From: Paludibacteraceae bacterium
GTDB lineage: Bacteria > Bacteroidota > Bacteroidia > Bacteroidales > Paludibacteraceae
Length of the DNA: 64,000 bases
Direction of reading: 5' to 3'
Assembly: GCA_017625155.1 (NCBI GenBank)
Contig: JAGALP010000004.1
Span: 1 to 64,000 of the forward strand
Shown here: in pieces, positions 9,022 through 18,860 of the stretch
Layout of the letters: every line of letters starts with the position of its first letter
How positions within the stretch are numbered: the first letter of the stretch is position 1
Notes under the pieces: generated by a model
Told to the model about the DNA's origin: nothing
Databases searched by the model: none
Seen by the model: only the letters and a program-made list of their open reading frames with translations
Made by a program: the position numbers and the translations under genes

Positions 9022-12000
9022 ATGAAAAAGATTTTTACATGTATCAGCATTATGATGATGCTGATAGGTATGCAGGTGTCAGCACAGGAGCCAACAATGC
9101 AATTAGGTCCTACTGATAGTTTCGGTTTTTTGAATGGTCCAGATGGCGAGATGTGGACATATACTGCAGATTTTACGACGAAGTATGGTTTTTATACCTT
9201 TGTGGATTTGAAGGTATATGACTCCAAGAAGCAATTGATGGGTCAGATAGCCGACTCACTAGTGATTGCAGATGAAAATGTGACGGGAGTGCGCGATTTG
9301 CAAGTGAAGAGTTTCGTGACAAAGAAGTTCTTCAACATTGACAACAACTATGAGTTGATGCTATTCATCACTGCGAATACGAAGCAATATGTGAATAAAT
9401 ACTTCAACCGTGTCTATTCCATCTATAGCGATAGTGTCAGCACACAGCCCGTATGCGAGATGCCTGGCAACATGGTAATATCTAAAAACCTAGGCGAATA
9501 CAACGAGAATTATACGGTTATTTTCCGTCGTGATAGTGCAAACACCGCATCTGGTATGCAGTATTTTGACACCTATACCAAGGCATCGTATGCATCACCA
9601 GACCGTCCTGAGTTGAAGCACACCTTTGCTATTCCATATAGCAATATTGCGGCATTGAACGATTTGTTCCCAGTCTTCATGGTGAAGAATGGTGCGTATA
9701 TCAACTATGTGACGACACAATATGAGAAGCCCTATTTTGTTCCAGGTACACCATTGGATCAAGATCCTGTGGTTAGTGACAACAACCATCTGGTAATCAC
9801 CTACCTCAATCAGAAATTCGACACCGTGCACACGACCAAGATTCCTGTGGTGCAAGATGCCAATGAGAAGTTGCTATACACCTTCCCATTGTTAGGTGGT
9901 CTAGGATTTGATGGGGATATTATCATGAACTACAACGGCGGTAACACACCAGCGTATGTAGTGACTATGGAAAAATATGATTTGGATAGCGATGGGTCGG
10001 TAAAGTCGTACTATCTGTATGACGTAGCTGGTCAAAAAGTGGGTACTATTGCGGAGAACGTGCTATCAAGCGTTCATATGAACCCTATAGCAGGTCAAGA
10101 GGATCAATGGATGTTTATCAAAGAGGAGTATGATGGTGAGTTCTTGTTTGTGAATGTTCCATCATGCACAGTAGAGTCTGAAATATCCATCTATTTGGAG
10201 GATGGCAAAGCCGTATCGCAGAATATAGATCGCTATCCGGTAGGTGATTCGTATCAGTATGTGGTGGCACTGCTGCAAGGCGACAACGAACAAGATGGTA
10301 CCGTATCGCAGAAATTAGCATGGCTGAACAAGGATGGTTCGTTTAACCACTATGAGAAGATTAATCTTGGTCCACGCATTGAGGCTGCGAATGTGTATGT
10401 GAGTGCGGACGCTCTGAATCCAATGGTATTCAACACGGACGCTGCGCGCGAGTACATGGTACTAGTGAAGCGTTATGCCGAAAAGAACACGAATGACAAG
10501 GAGACAGCCCTGCTAGTATGTAGTACCAACGGAGATATTCTCCTGGATTATGGCAAAGATGCTAGTAAAGGTGGCGATATTAACACCGTTTTCCTACTGA
10601 ATTCGCAGAACGAACCACAATTGTTGACTATTTATACGAATGCAAAAGGTCAATACACATTGAATTTCACTCAATTGCCACTAGCTGAAAAACCGCTAAA
10701 AGGTTCTGGTACCGCGGAAGATCCCTATCAGATTACCTCTATGACTGATTTTATGAAGATTGAGAATGCGCCAGATGCGCACTATTTGGTGGTGAATGAT
10801 GTGGATTTTATGAGCGTACCATTTGCAGGATTGAAGACAGCATTTACAGGTGTCTTGGACGGCGGTAATTACCAATTCAAGAATGTAAACTTGGATGGTA
10901 GTGGCTTGTTTGCTTTTGTCAATGATAATGCGACTATCAAGGATTTGGTAATATCACATCCAGTTATGCAGTTGGGTGAGGTATCCACTCCAGCAGGTAT
11001 AGTAGTGAATACGATTCAAGGCAATATGAGTGGCGATGATGGTTCAATGGAAGTAGAAAATGTAACAGCAACCCTGCAAAACATACAAATCACATCTCCT
11101 AAAGTAGTAGGAGAAGCATACAAAGGTATGTTTGGTGGTATCGCAGGTAATGCTTCGCTGTTTGTCAGCATCACTCAATGTTGGGTGAAAGATGCCGCTA
11201 TCACATTGCCATTGGCAGAGGGTGTAGGTGGTTTGGCAGGTCAGTTGGCTACCTCTTCCTACGTGAAAGCATGTGCATTTGATGGTGCAATAGAAGCAGG
11301 CAAAGTGGTAGGTGGTGCTGTAGCTACAGCTGGTAGCGGCGAGCAAATCAGCCATGTGCATGTGAATGCAGCTATTACAGGTAGCGAGCAGATTGGTGGT
11401 GTGATTGGTCACAGCGAGCGTGCACCAATGAGCAATTGCTATGTAGAAGGTAGTTTGACCGCTAAATCCAACGCTATTGTGGCAAAGATGGGAGGTATGA
11501 TTGGTGAACTGACTGTGGATGAGACAGGCGATGGACCGATTGTGATTGAAAACTGCTTGGTAGGCGTAGAAGAAATAGGTTTACCAGCCGCATTGGATAG
11601 TTTTTATGTACACCGTGTGATAGGATTCTCAGGTTCGGACAAGTACAATTACTTCGAAGGCCAATATGAGGCTCCAGAAACAAAAATCAAGGGATGCTAT
11701 GTAGTTTCCGACTTAGCCCCAATAGATGCTACTATCCAATTGACAGACACTACTACCGAGGGTGCCACTTTGGCTTGGGAGAATGTGACAGCAGAGTGGC
11801 TTGGAGAGCATGGATTTAAACTAGGCGACAAGGTGGATACACCTTGGGAAAAAGGAGAGAACTTGATATTGTGGTATGAGAATGACCAAACAACCGACTT
11901 AGAGAATATCTGGGGCGATTGCTCGGATATGGTAAGCGGGAAACCTGCAGCTAAGAAGCTCATTATTGATGGTCAGTTGTTAATCCTTCGCCACGATGGG

Positions 12001-12033
12001 GTATATAGCGTCACGGGCGCGCGCGTAAAATAA
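9022..12033 (+). CDS. Large secreted protein with GLUG-type repeats and conserved C-terminal tail
   Basis: 1003 aa with signal peptide MKKIFTCISIMMMLIGMQVSA. Residues about 25-560 resemble a seven-bladed or other beta-rich exported domain that I cannot name. From about 565 the pattern GSGTAEDPYQITSMTDF..., then F.G.LDGG.Y.., and repeated GG(I/L/V)AG or GGVIGH motifs fit GLUG-motif adhesins. The end, LIIDGQLLILRHDGVYSVTG, is the tail shared with seven other secreted proteins in this window; I infer it is a sorting or anchoring signal. A terminator follows at 12041. Confidence 0.78.
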   Translation: MKKIFTCISIMMMLIGMQVSAQEPTMQLGPTDSFGFLNGPDGEMWTYTADFTTKYGFYTFVDLKVYDSKKQLMGQIADSLVIADENVTGVRDLQVKSFVTKKFFNIDNNYELMLFITANTKQYVNKYFNRVYSIYSDSVSTQPVCEMPGNMVISKNLGEYNENYTVIFRRDSANTASGMQYFDTYTKASYASPDRPELKHTFAIPYSNIAALNDLFPVFMVKNGAYINYVTTQYEKPYFVPGTPLDQDPVVSDNNHLVITYLNQKFDTVHTTKIPVVQDANEKLLYTFPLLGGLGFDGDIIMNYNGGNTPAYVVTMEKYDLDSDGSVKSYYLYDVAGQKVGTIAENVLSSVHMNPIAGQEDQWMFIKEEYDGEFLFVNVPSCTVESEISIYLEDGKAVSQNIDRYPVGDSYQYVVALLQGDNEQDGTVSQKLAWLNKDGSFNHYEKINLGPRIEAANVYVSADALNPMVFNTDAAREYMVLVKRYAEKNTNDKETALLVCSTNGDILLDYGKDASKGGDINTVFLLNSQNEPQLLTIYTNAKGQYTLNFTQLPLAEKPLKGSGTAEDPYQITSMTDFMKIENAPDAHYLVVNDVDFMSVPFAGLKTAFTGVLDGGNYQFKNVNLDGSGLFAFVNDNATIKDLVISHPVMQLGEVSTPAGIVVNTIQGNMSGDDGSMEVENVTATLQNIQITSPKVVGEAYKGMFGGIAGNASLFVSITQCWVKDAAITLPLAEGVGGLAGQLATSSYVKACAFDGAIEAGKVVGGAVATAGSGEQISHVHVNAAITGSEQIGGVIGHSERAPMSNCYVEGSLTAKSNAIVAKMGGMIGELTVDETGDGPIVIENCLVGVEEIGLPAALDSFYVHRVIGFSGSDKYNYFEGQYEAPETKIKGCYVVSDLAPIDATIQLTDTTTEGATLAWENVTAEWLGEHGFKLGDKVDTPWEKGENLILWYENDQTTDLENIWGDCSDMVSGKPAAKKLIIDGQLLILRHDGVYSVTGARVK

Positions 12034-12040
12034 ATTATGG

Positions 12041-12087
12041 TATCACCCACAGAAAGGTCTGCGCCAGAATGTGGGTGATATTTTTTT
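12041..12087 (+). terminator. Rho-independent terminator
   Basis: Inverted repeat TATCACCCACA / TGTGGGTGATA (12041-12051 and 12070-12080) followed by seven T. No clear promoter is visible between it and the ATG at 12127, so it may be leaky or act as an attenuator for the next gene. Confidence 0.8.
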
Positions 12088-12126
12088 ATATATATTTAAC
12101 TATGTCATTTTAACATATTAGTCTGT

Positions 12127-14661
12127 ATGAAGAAAATTTTATCTCTGTTCATAGCGATTGTTGTGGCAGTAGGTATGTTCGCTCTGCCTAAAAGCCCTAT
12201 TTTTGCATATAAGAAAACTATACCTACGGGTGTAGAACAAATCACGCAGGATAATCGAATGATGGAGAAGGTGCAAGCAAATCGTCACAAAGCAGTTATG
12301 CAACGCAACTTTGTTCGTCCAGAGGTGGGTAGCGCAAAGAAAGCCCCAACTGCAATGCCAACAAAAAAAGTAGGCGGTAGGGGGGAAACCATCACGCTGA
12401 ACATGGATTTCTATGTAGGTCCTGAGTATGAAGAATTGCATGGCGATTGGTATATCGCACTGGGTGATAAAGAAGGACGTGGTGTCAGACTGAACTGGTA
12501 CGCCCCAAAAGGTGAGAACAACGATGGTTATGTAGGAACATTTACCACCAGAGATTTTGAAGTATCGAATTCCTATATGTGGTATTATGATGAATGGTTC
12601 AGAGAAGTGTTTGTAGAGTATGAAAAAGTCACTATGACTATCACGCTTGACTCTGTGAGCGATTATATGGATATGCTGAATTTGAATGCCACTATTATCG
12701 GTGATGATGGCAATACTTATGTGGTGAAAGCGAGCAAAGAAATTATCACTCCAAGGGATACAATCGAACTGACTATCGAGGACGCAAATATGGTTTGGGA
12801 TGCAGAAGAGATGGTATCTGTACTGACCGCTAAGAACGACCAAATGGAGCTTTCGTTGACATATGTTGCACCATGGGCTACAGGTCCATTCTCGATGTTG
12901 GATATTTTCTCAGAGGAGTCTAGCGTGAAGTACAAAGGTGTAGCATTGGAGTTGGAGTCGCTGGATATGTTGGTTACAGCTACCAAAAACGAAGCAGGTA
13001 CAGTGGGATACCAAGTGGAAATGACATTGGTTTCTTCTGAGCCAATTCAATACAATGTATCTTTATTCGCTCCGCTTCCTGTTGTAGATACCGTAGAAAT
13101 AGAGTTCGAAAATCTTGAAATAGATGAAAGCAGTGCTTCGAGTTATAGTTTGATTTCATTATATGGTTCTAATGATGAGTGGGATCTTCACGCTGGTATC
13201 AATGATGGGATGATGATGGAAGGTAGTTATGCTGGTGAAGAGTATGTGATGTTTTATCTTACCAATATAATTACTGAGCAATTAATAGAGCAAGTATATG
13301 CCGAACTAACAGTAACGAACGATCCAATATATGGATGGGTGATAGATATTGTATCGCATTGCACCGACAATGTGGTGTATAAAGTGCATATGGTTAAGAA
13401 AATCCCAACTCCTACCGATACGGTAACAATCCGTTTCGATAAGTCGGCTAATACAGCATACTATCCAATGAATGGCAATGAACTGCTGTTGGCCAATTAT
13501 AATGAGCCATTCTATGCTTGTATTGATGTGGTGGGTGTAGAATTAGGTGGCGATTTTACTTTGGATGATATTGAACCTAATTATACGCTCCTCTTCAGCG
13601 ATTATGCAAATCGCGAGATGGTGAATATAGCTGACTTGCAAGGTACTATTTATCAAGTGGGTGACACTACCTTTATTGATGCAGACATTATCGGTTACGA
13701 CGCAGTGCTCTATGATGTGCAACTATGGCACTGCGTACCAACCCCTACAGATACCGTCAAAGTGGACATTGCAGCCGAATTTATCAATAAGATTGAAAAC
13801 GGAGGCTACTATCAATTGGCTGGTTACAACGCGGAGAATACACTCTATGTATCTTTGGCTCCTCTGACCGATGAAGCAGTAGCTGGTACTTTCGTGAACG
13901 ATGGTGTATTCTCTCGTTTTGGCAAAGGTCAATATGATTTCCTTTGTGACTATACCGCTATCTACAAGAATGAGAATGGAGAAGTAGTACCATATCTTAT
14001 AGAGAAGTGTACCATGGATGTTACAATGGCTGATAATGGCGACATCACTGCTACGGTTACCTTCATCGCGACCGATGCGGTTCAATATGAGGTAACTATG
14101 ACTTCTTCGTTCAACAAGCATCTAGATTATGATGCAAAGACAGGTGCAGTAGATCGCACTTATACGACGGAGGATAAAATGACTATTGAGTCTTCTAACT
14201 CGGATTGCTATTTCGAGGTAAAAGCCACCGATGGCTCGGATGTCTTCGCACTCTATTTCTTCTGTGAGGAATTGGATGAAGAGATAACTATTCAACCTGG
14301 TACTTATACCATTGATGATACAGAAGACTATATGACCGTGTTGGCAAGTATAGGTGTAATGGGTACCAGTGTATATCCTTCGTTCTATGGAACACTGGAG
14401 AACGGAGGTCTACTGACTCCTTTGTATCTCATGGTCGGTGGTACAGTTACTGTAGAGAAAGTAAACGGACAACTCAAGGTAGAGGTGAACGCTGTGAATT
14501 CCTACGATGTACCTATTCATATCGTTTATGACGGTACCACAACAGGTCTCTGGAATACTCAAATCCCAATAGCAGACACAAAAAAAGTGCTACGTGATGG
14601 GCAATTAGTCATCATCCGTAATGGAAAAGCATATACTTCCACTGGTGTACAAGTGAAGTAA
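12127..14661 (+). CDS. Secreted six-unit repeat protein, paralogue A
   Basis: 844 aa with signal peptide (MKKILSLFIAIVVAVGMFA). After a basic low-complexity segment (to about 80) come six degenerate units of 100-120 residues. Each starts DT(V/I).(I/L) and carries G.Y, a TF or GT(F/Y) turn and a Y(D/E/K)V end; units are joined by P.P..DT linkers. Units three to six align with the whole of the protein at 17159-18841, and all six with that at 18861-21356. The tail is KVLRDGQLVIIRNGKAYTSTG. I do not recognise the family. An extracellular beta-sandwich array is the simplest reading. Confidence 0.78.
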   Translation: MKKILSLFIAIVVAVGMFALPKSPIFAYKKTIPTGVEQITQDNRMMEKVQANRHKAVMQRNFVRPEVGSAKKAPTAMPTKKVGGRGETITLNMDFYVGPEYEELHGDWYIALGDKEGRGVRLNWYAPKGENNDGYVGTFTTRDFEVSNSYMWYYDEWFREVFVEYEKVTMTITLDSVSDYMDMLNLNATIIGDDGNTYVVKASKEIITPRDTIELTIEDANMVWDAEEMVSVLTAKNDQMELSLTYVAPWATGPFSMLDIFSEESSVKYKGVALELESLDMLVTATKNEAGTVGYQVEMTLVSSEPIQYNVSLFAPLPVVDTVEIEFENLEIDESSASSYSLISLYGSNDEWDLHAGINDGMMMEGSYAGEEYVMFYLTNIITEQLIEQVYAELTVTNDPIYGWVIDIVSHCTDNVVYKVHMVKKIPTPTDTVTIRFDKSANTAYYPMNGNELLLANYNEPFYACIDVVGVELGGDFTLDDIEPNYTLLFSDYANREMVNIADLQGTIYQVGDTTFIDADIIGYDAVLYDVQLWHCVPTPTDTVKVDIAAEFINKIENGGYYQLAGYNAENTLYVSLAPLTDEAVAGTFVNDGVFSRFGKGQYDFLCDYTAIYKNENGEVVPYLIEKCTMDVTMADNGDITATVTFIATDAVQYEVTMTSSFNKHLDYDAKTGAVDRTYTTEDKMTIESSNSDCYFEVKATDGSDVFALYFFCEELDEEITIQPGTYTIDDTEDYMTVLASIGVMGTSVYPSFYGTLENGGLLTPLYLMVGGTVTVEKVNGQLKVEVNAVNSYDVPIHIVYDGTTTGLWNTQIPIADTKKVLRDGQLVIIRNGKAYTSTGVQVK

Positions 14662-14679
14662 CTTATGGTAAATACAATA

Positions 14680-14717
14680 AAAATGCACATGGCGTTTGCA
14701 CATGTGCATTTTTTTTT
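14680..14717 (+). terminator. Rho-independent terminator overlapping the next promoter
   Basis: A 12-bp stem AAAATGCACATG / CATGTGCATTTT with loop GCGTTTGCA and a T run. The loop contains the -33 TTTG of the following promoter. Confidence 0.88.
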
Positions 14718-14726
14718 GTACCTTTG
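14695..14726 (+). promoter_or_regulatory. Promoter nested in the preceding terminator
   Basis: TTTG 14695-14698 lies in the terminator loop; TACCTTTG 14719-14726 follows after 20 bases. It drives the three-gene unit 14780-21356. Confidence 0.78.
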
Positions 14727-14779
14727 CGGCGTTAATCTCATCTGCGTAAAAGTAATTAATAATTAATATTTTGTATCGT

Positions 14780-17137
14780 ATGAAAAAATCTACCTTTTTA
14801 CTCGCCTTATTGGCTATTTCTGTAACGATGACAGCACAACTGCATGGCAATTGGAGCGCAAAGCAAGCGTTTAAGTCTGATGGGAAGTCTGCCACCGTTT
14901 CTATGCTCACCGCTACGGCTGCTCCTGAGAGCACAGTCGTTTTAGAGGAGGATTTCTCATTATTTACTGCGGGTACAGAAGATCAACCCGATAGCAAGAA
15001 TATTGCTCCTGGTACTAATTATGTGTATGAGGTGGACCCTGCATATACGCACGTTCCACACTGGTTGGGATATAGCGTGTATCAGGCAGGTGGCTGTGCC
15101 GCAATTGCTATGTATGACTATTATGGTTACATGTATGGTGGTTATATCTCTACTCCAGAAGCAGAGTTGTATGGCGAAGCTACTATCACTTTCCGTGCTC
15201 GCCGTGCTACAGCCAATCCTACAGTAGGATCGCTGGACTTGGCGTTGTGCGACAACACCTCAGGTCGCTTGGAGACGAAAGAATTTTCATTGACAAGCGA
15301 GTGGCAAGAGTTTACCTGGACCACCGACAAAGCGACATTCAATGACAAAAACATCTTCCAATTCACTACTGTAGGTGGTATGATTTTGGTGGATGACATC
15401 AAGATTACGCGTGTTCGCAACAAAATTGCCAATGTAGATGCCAACAACCCTATCAATAACTCTCCCACAGAGTTTGTAGCTAGTTGGATGCGCAGCACTA
15501 CAGCAGATATAGACGGTTATCTCTTCTCATTGTGGCGTACTGAAATGCCAGAGAAAGAAGAAACAGGTAGTGTATCCATCGATTTTGAGAGCATCAACGT
15601 ACTGTCCGATGGCAAGTCCATTGATACAGATAATCCAGGCTATCCTGAGGGTTGGACTATTGATGTATCTACCAATGGTGAGCAAGATATGTGCACCACC
15701 AAAGGCGACTACAACTCTGGAAAACAAGGTATTAACTTCGATGCTGAAGGCGATTATATCTTATCGCCAGAGATGCCAGCTCCAATCAGCAAGATCTCGT
15801 TTTGGGTAAAGCCAAGTAGCATGCAAGCAGAAGAGTATTACTTCTCATTGGTAGGTGTACAAGTGAAAGATATTTATGGCGAATGGGAGCCTATTGCTGC
15901 GTTGCCAAACTATTGGATGAATAGCAAAGGCGGCATGTATGTTTTCGAAGGTGATGAAGTAGGACACTATATCACACAAGTTCGCTTCTCTTGCGAGGGT
16001 TCATATGGCATCACTTTTGCCATAGATGATATCACATTGGAATATGCTACACAAGCAATGCCAAAGATGTTGATTACCGATTCGTTGGTAACCGACACTT
16101 TCTGCCTCGTATCGGGCATCGACCCAACCATGGAACACTTCTACAATGTGAAGGTAAAAGAGGGCGATTTGATTTCTGCTCCAAGTAATAGCGTTTGGGT
16201 GGATGGTATCACAGGTATCACCCCTGTAGCGTTGCCAGCAACGGATATTACGGAGAATAGTTTTGTGGCAAATTGGGAAGGAAATCATAATGCAGGTTCA
16301 TACAAACTGACCATTTCTCAAACAGAAAAGACCACTACTGCTAACCAAGAGGTAGTAATGATTGAAGAAGACTTCAGTGGCATTAAGGATGGTACTTTTA
16401 CGGACCCTGGATTCTCATGGGATTTGATTCACAACCTCAGCGAACACGGCCAAAGCACCCAAGAATGGTTGCTCACGTATCCTCGTTGGGTAGTGGGTAT
16501 GGCAGGTAGCCAAGGACCAAACGAATTTAGTGGCAGAGCAGGATTGGTGTTGAGCCCCAAAATGAAGTTAGGTAACAACGCTGTGAAAGTATCGTTCAAG
16601 GCGTATAACAAATTGGCGGGTGAACGTATTTGGGTAATAGCCGTAGAAGAATACGACTCGCCTCAAGCAGTGGCAGGTATAGTAGTTCCATGTGGTAAAG
16701 CAAATACTTACACCACTGACACCGTGATTTTGGATAACGTAGACTTCGGCGAAAAGCCTTTGCACATTGCCTTCATGAGTGAGCAAGGTGAGTTCTATAT
16801 AGATGATGTGAAGATCTCACTCATCGTTCCAGAGGCGGGTACTGTCATCGAAAAAGTATACAAAACGCTTGAAGTACAAGAAACCTCTTGCGCGATCACA
16901 GACCTGCCAGCAGGCACTACCGAATATGCGTATAACGTCATTGTCAAACGCACAAAAGACTTCTTGGATTACACATCCAATATCTCCAATACTGTTTTGG
17001 TTAATCTGTTAAGTACAGATGTAGAAGATGTGCAAGTTCCTGATACTGAGGAGGCAATCAAAGTGATTTCCAATGGTCAGATGCTCATCCTTCGCGAAGG
17101 CAAAACCTACAATGTGATGGGTGTGCAAGTAAAATAA
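14780..17137 (+). CDS. Secreted choice-of-anchor J / cleaved-adhesin protein with conserved tail
   Basis: 785 aa from ATG 14780 (an in-frame TTG lies at 14771); signal peptide MKKSTFLLALLAISVTMTA. At least two choice-of-anchor-J (cleaved adhesin, jelly-roll) domains: EEDFSLFTAG...WLGYSVYQAGG..AIAMYDYYG..GGYISTP at about 55-215, and EEDFSGIKDGTF...RAGLVLSPKM at about 530-680. A further domain of this type, with ISPEMP-like and VRFSCEG segments, lies between, and fibronectin-III-like linkers include ITENSFVANWEG. Such domains bind carbohydrate or mediate adhesion in Porphyromonas-type gingipains and adhesins. The tail is VISNGQMLILREGKTYNVMG. First gene of a tight operon; the next start is 21 nt downstream. 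Confidence 0.8.
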   Translation: MKKSTFLLALLAISVTMTAQLHGNWSAKQAFKSDGKSATVSMLTATAAPESTVVLEEDFSLFTAGTEDQPDSKNIAPGTNYVYEVDPAYTHVPHWLGYSVYQAGGCAAIAMYDYYGYMYGGYISTPEAELYGEATITFRARRATANPTVGSLDLALCDNTSGRLETKEFSLTSEWQEFTWTTDKATFNDKNIFQFTTVGGMILVDDIKITRVRNKIANVDANNPINNSPTEFVASWMRSTTADIDGYLFSLWRTEMPEKEETGSVSIDFESINVLSDGKSIDTDNPGYPEGWTIDVSTNGEQDMCTTKGDYNSGKQGINFDAEGDYILSPEMPAPISKISFWVKPSSMQAEEYYFSLVGVQVKDIYGEWEPIAALPNYWMNSKGGMYVFEGDEVGHYITQVRFSCEGSYGITFAIDDITLEYATQAMPKMLITDSLVTDTFCLVSGIDPTMEHFYNVKVKEGDLISAPSNSVWVDGITGITPVALPATDITENSFVANWEGNHNAGSYKLTISQTEKTTTANQEVVMIEEDFSGIKDGTFTDPGFSWDLIHNLSEHGQSTQEWLLTYPRWVVGMAGSQGPNEFSGRAGLVLSPKMKLGNNAVKVSFKAYNKLAGERIWVIAVEEYDSPQAVAGIVVPCGKANTYTTDTVILDNVDFGEKPLHIAFMSEQGEFYIDDVKISLIVPEAGTVIEKVYKTLEVQETSCAITDLPAGTTEYAYNVIVKRTKDFLDYTSNISNTVLVNLLSTDVEDVQVPDTEEAIKVISNGQMLILREGKTYNVMGVQVK

Positions 17138-17158
17138 TTGGCAATAAGAAATGGTAGT

Positions 17159-18841
17159 ATGAAGAAGTGGTTTATTATTCTTTCGTTATCCCTATTAACT
17201 GTATCAACGGCGCTGTCACAACCCAATCAACGGGTTGTGACAGCCGCGCCTATTGATACGATAGATGTGGTGTGTCACGACTTAGAGTTGAATACTGATT
17301 TCCTCAGTCTATTCAAAATGGCATATATCTTTGCTAACAATGATGAATATGAACTGACTGGAGCAATCTATGCAGACTCAATTCCTCCTGGTACATATAC
17401 CAATTGCGTGATGGACCTCAAGCATATCGCTACGCAAACGAAGATTCCTGCTGTGAGTGTTACGCTTACATTAGCTGTAGATGCCAATCGCAATTGTGTC
17501 ATCACGGGGGAAATGTTAGGAGAGGATAATATCTGCTACAATTTGCATTTGTCATGGACACCTCCTGTATCTACAGATACGGTGCACATAGCATTCGACA
17601 AGTCGGCTTCTGTGGCATACTATCCAGATTTGGAGCATGACTTTATGCTAGTGAATCAAAATGATGCGTATGAGATAGCGTTGGACATCATTGGTGTTCC
17701 TATGGACAGCAGTTTCACCGAGAAGAACCTGAATATTGGTTTTTGTTTGATTGCAGATAAGACAACCCAAGACACGATAAAGATAGCTTCGGCTAATGGA
17801 CGCGTGTGGCAATCTAATGATACGACGTATTTGTCTGCTGATGTAGCAGGTTTTGATGCTGTGACATATAGCATAGACTTGTGGTATGCTGTACCCGAAG
17901 TGACACAAACACACACACTGACTATCTCCGATGCTACATTCTACAACAAGTTGGAAGAAGAAGGATTTTATGCGCTAATTGGCAAAACCGAAGATCAATC
18001 GTTGGAGTTTGCGATTTCACTATTGGGCAGTACGGAGGAGGATATTCCTGGTACCTATATCAATGACGGACTCTTTGGCGGATTCACGGGCAAGAACTAT
18101 GACTTCATCAATTATATTGGTGGCAGTTATTCCACATATATAGCCAAATGGAATGTCGACAAAAACGACTATGATGTGCTATCCATTGAAAAAGGTAATG
18201 CTAAAGTCACAATGGATGAAGAGCAAAATGTCACTCTAGTGGGAACGTTTATTACACGAGATGGTGTCCAATATAATATAACTTTAACCACCAAAGTGGA
18301 TATACCTCGTTTGGATGATGATATGACTGAAGGGGTGATTGATTGTGTGATTACGGGCAACGATATTACGCTAGAAGACAAGACAGCAGAGAATGGCAGT
18401 ATTTTCTTTGATGTGATGACAGACAACGCGTTGATGGCACTCTACTTCTATGCCGAAGCAGCCGCCCCAGATATTGTTATTCCCGAAGGAATCTATTATA
18501 TTGACGACTCTGAAGATTACTTCTCGGTAAATGCCAGCGATGGTTCTATCAGCACTTATCCATCCTTCTATGCCACGCATAATGGAAATGACTTTACATC
18601 GATGTACTTCTTTGTGAGCGGTACGGTGGAGGTAAAGAACAAAAACGGAAAACTATATATGGAAATTAATGCACGAAACTCATACAACGTGCCAGCGCAT
18701 ATTATCTATGATGGTTCTGCTACCACTGATCTCTTGGACACCCGAATCCCGATACCCGATACCCGAAAGACCATACAGAATGGTCAGCTCCTCATTCTTC
18801 GCAATGGTGAGACATACAATGTTTTGGGTGCAAAATTATAA
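17159..18841 (+). CDS. Secreted four-unit repeat protein, paralogue B
   Basis: 560 aa from ATG 17159, with signal peptide MKKWFIILSLSLLTVSTALS. It corresponds to units three to six of paralogues A and C and lacks the two N-terminal units. Shared landmarks are D.VHIAFDKSASVAYYP, D..GFDAVTYSIDLWYAVPE, GTYINDGLFGGF, YYIDDSEDYFSV and a closing YNVPAHIIYDG. The tail is TIQNGQLLILRNGETYNVLG. Just before it the coding DNA (18740-18768) is a heptameric ACCCGAT repeat, read as DTRIPIPDTR. Function unknown. Confidence 0.78.
   Translation: MKKWFIILSLSLLTVSTALSQPNQRVVTAAPIDTIDVVCHDLELNTDFLSLFKMAYIFANNDEYELTGAIYADSIPPGTYTNCVMDLKHIATQTKIPAVSVTLTLAVDANRNCVITGEMLGEDNICYNLHLSWTPPVSTDTVHIAFDKSASVAYYPDLEHDFMLVNQNDAYEIALDIIGVPMDSSFTEKNLNIGFCLIADKTTQDTIKIASANGRVWQSNDTTYLSADVAGFDAVTYSIDLWYAVPEVTQTHTLTISDATFYNKLEEEGFYALIGKTEDQSLEFAISLLGSTEEDIPGTYINDGLFGGFTGKNYDFINYIGGSYSTYIAKWNVDKNDYDVLSIEKGNAKVTMDEEQNVTLVGTFITRDGVQYNITLTTKVDIPRLDDDMTEGVIDCVITGNDITLEDKTAENGSIFFDVMTDNALMALYFYAEAAAPDIVIPEGIYYIDDSEDYFSVNASDGSISTYPSFYATHNGNDFTSMYFFVSGTVEVKNKNGKLYMEINARNSYNVPAHIIYDGSATTDLLDTRIPIPDTRKTIQNGQLLILRNGETYNVLGAKL
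18740..18768. repeat. Heptameric microrepeat inside paralogue B
   Basis: ACCCGAA, TCCCGAT, ACCCGAT, ACCCGAA follow with 7-bp period and encode part of the linker before the C-terminal tail. Paralogue A has a similar peptide there (NTQIPIADTK) without the DNA repeat. Confidence 0.55.
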
Positions 18842-18860
18842 ATAAAATCAATAAGTCTGT

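Noticed and set aside
12139..12843. 234-codon minus-strand frame opposite paralogue A
   Set aside because: Shadow of a secreted protein with matching repeats and tail on the plus strand.
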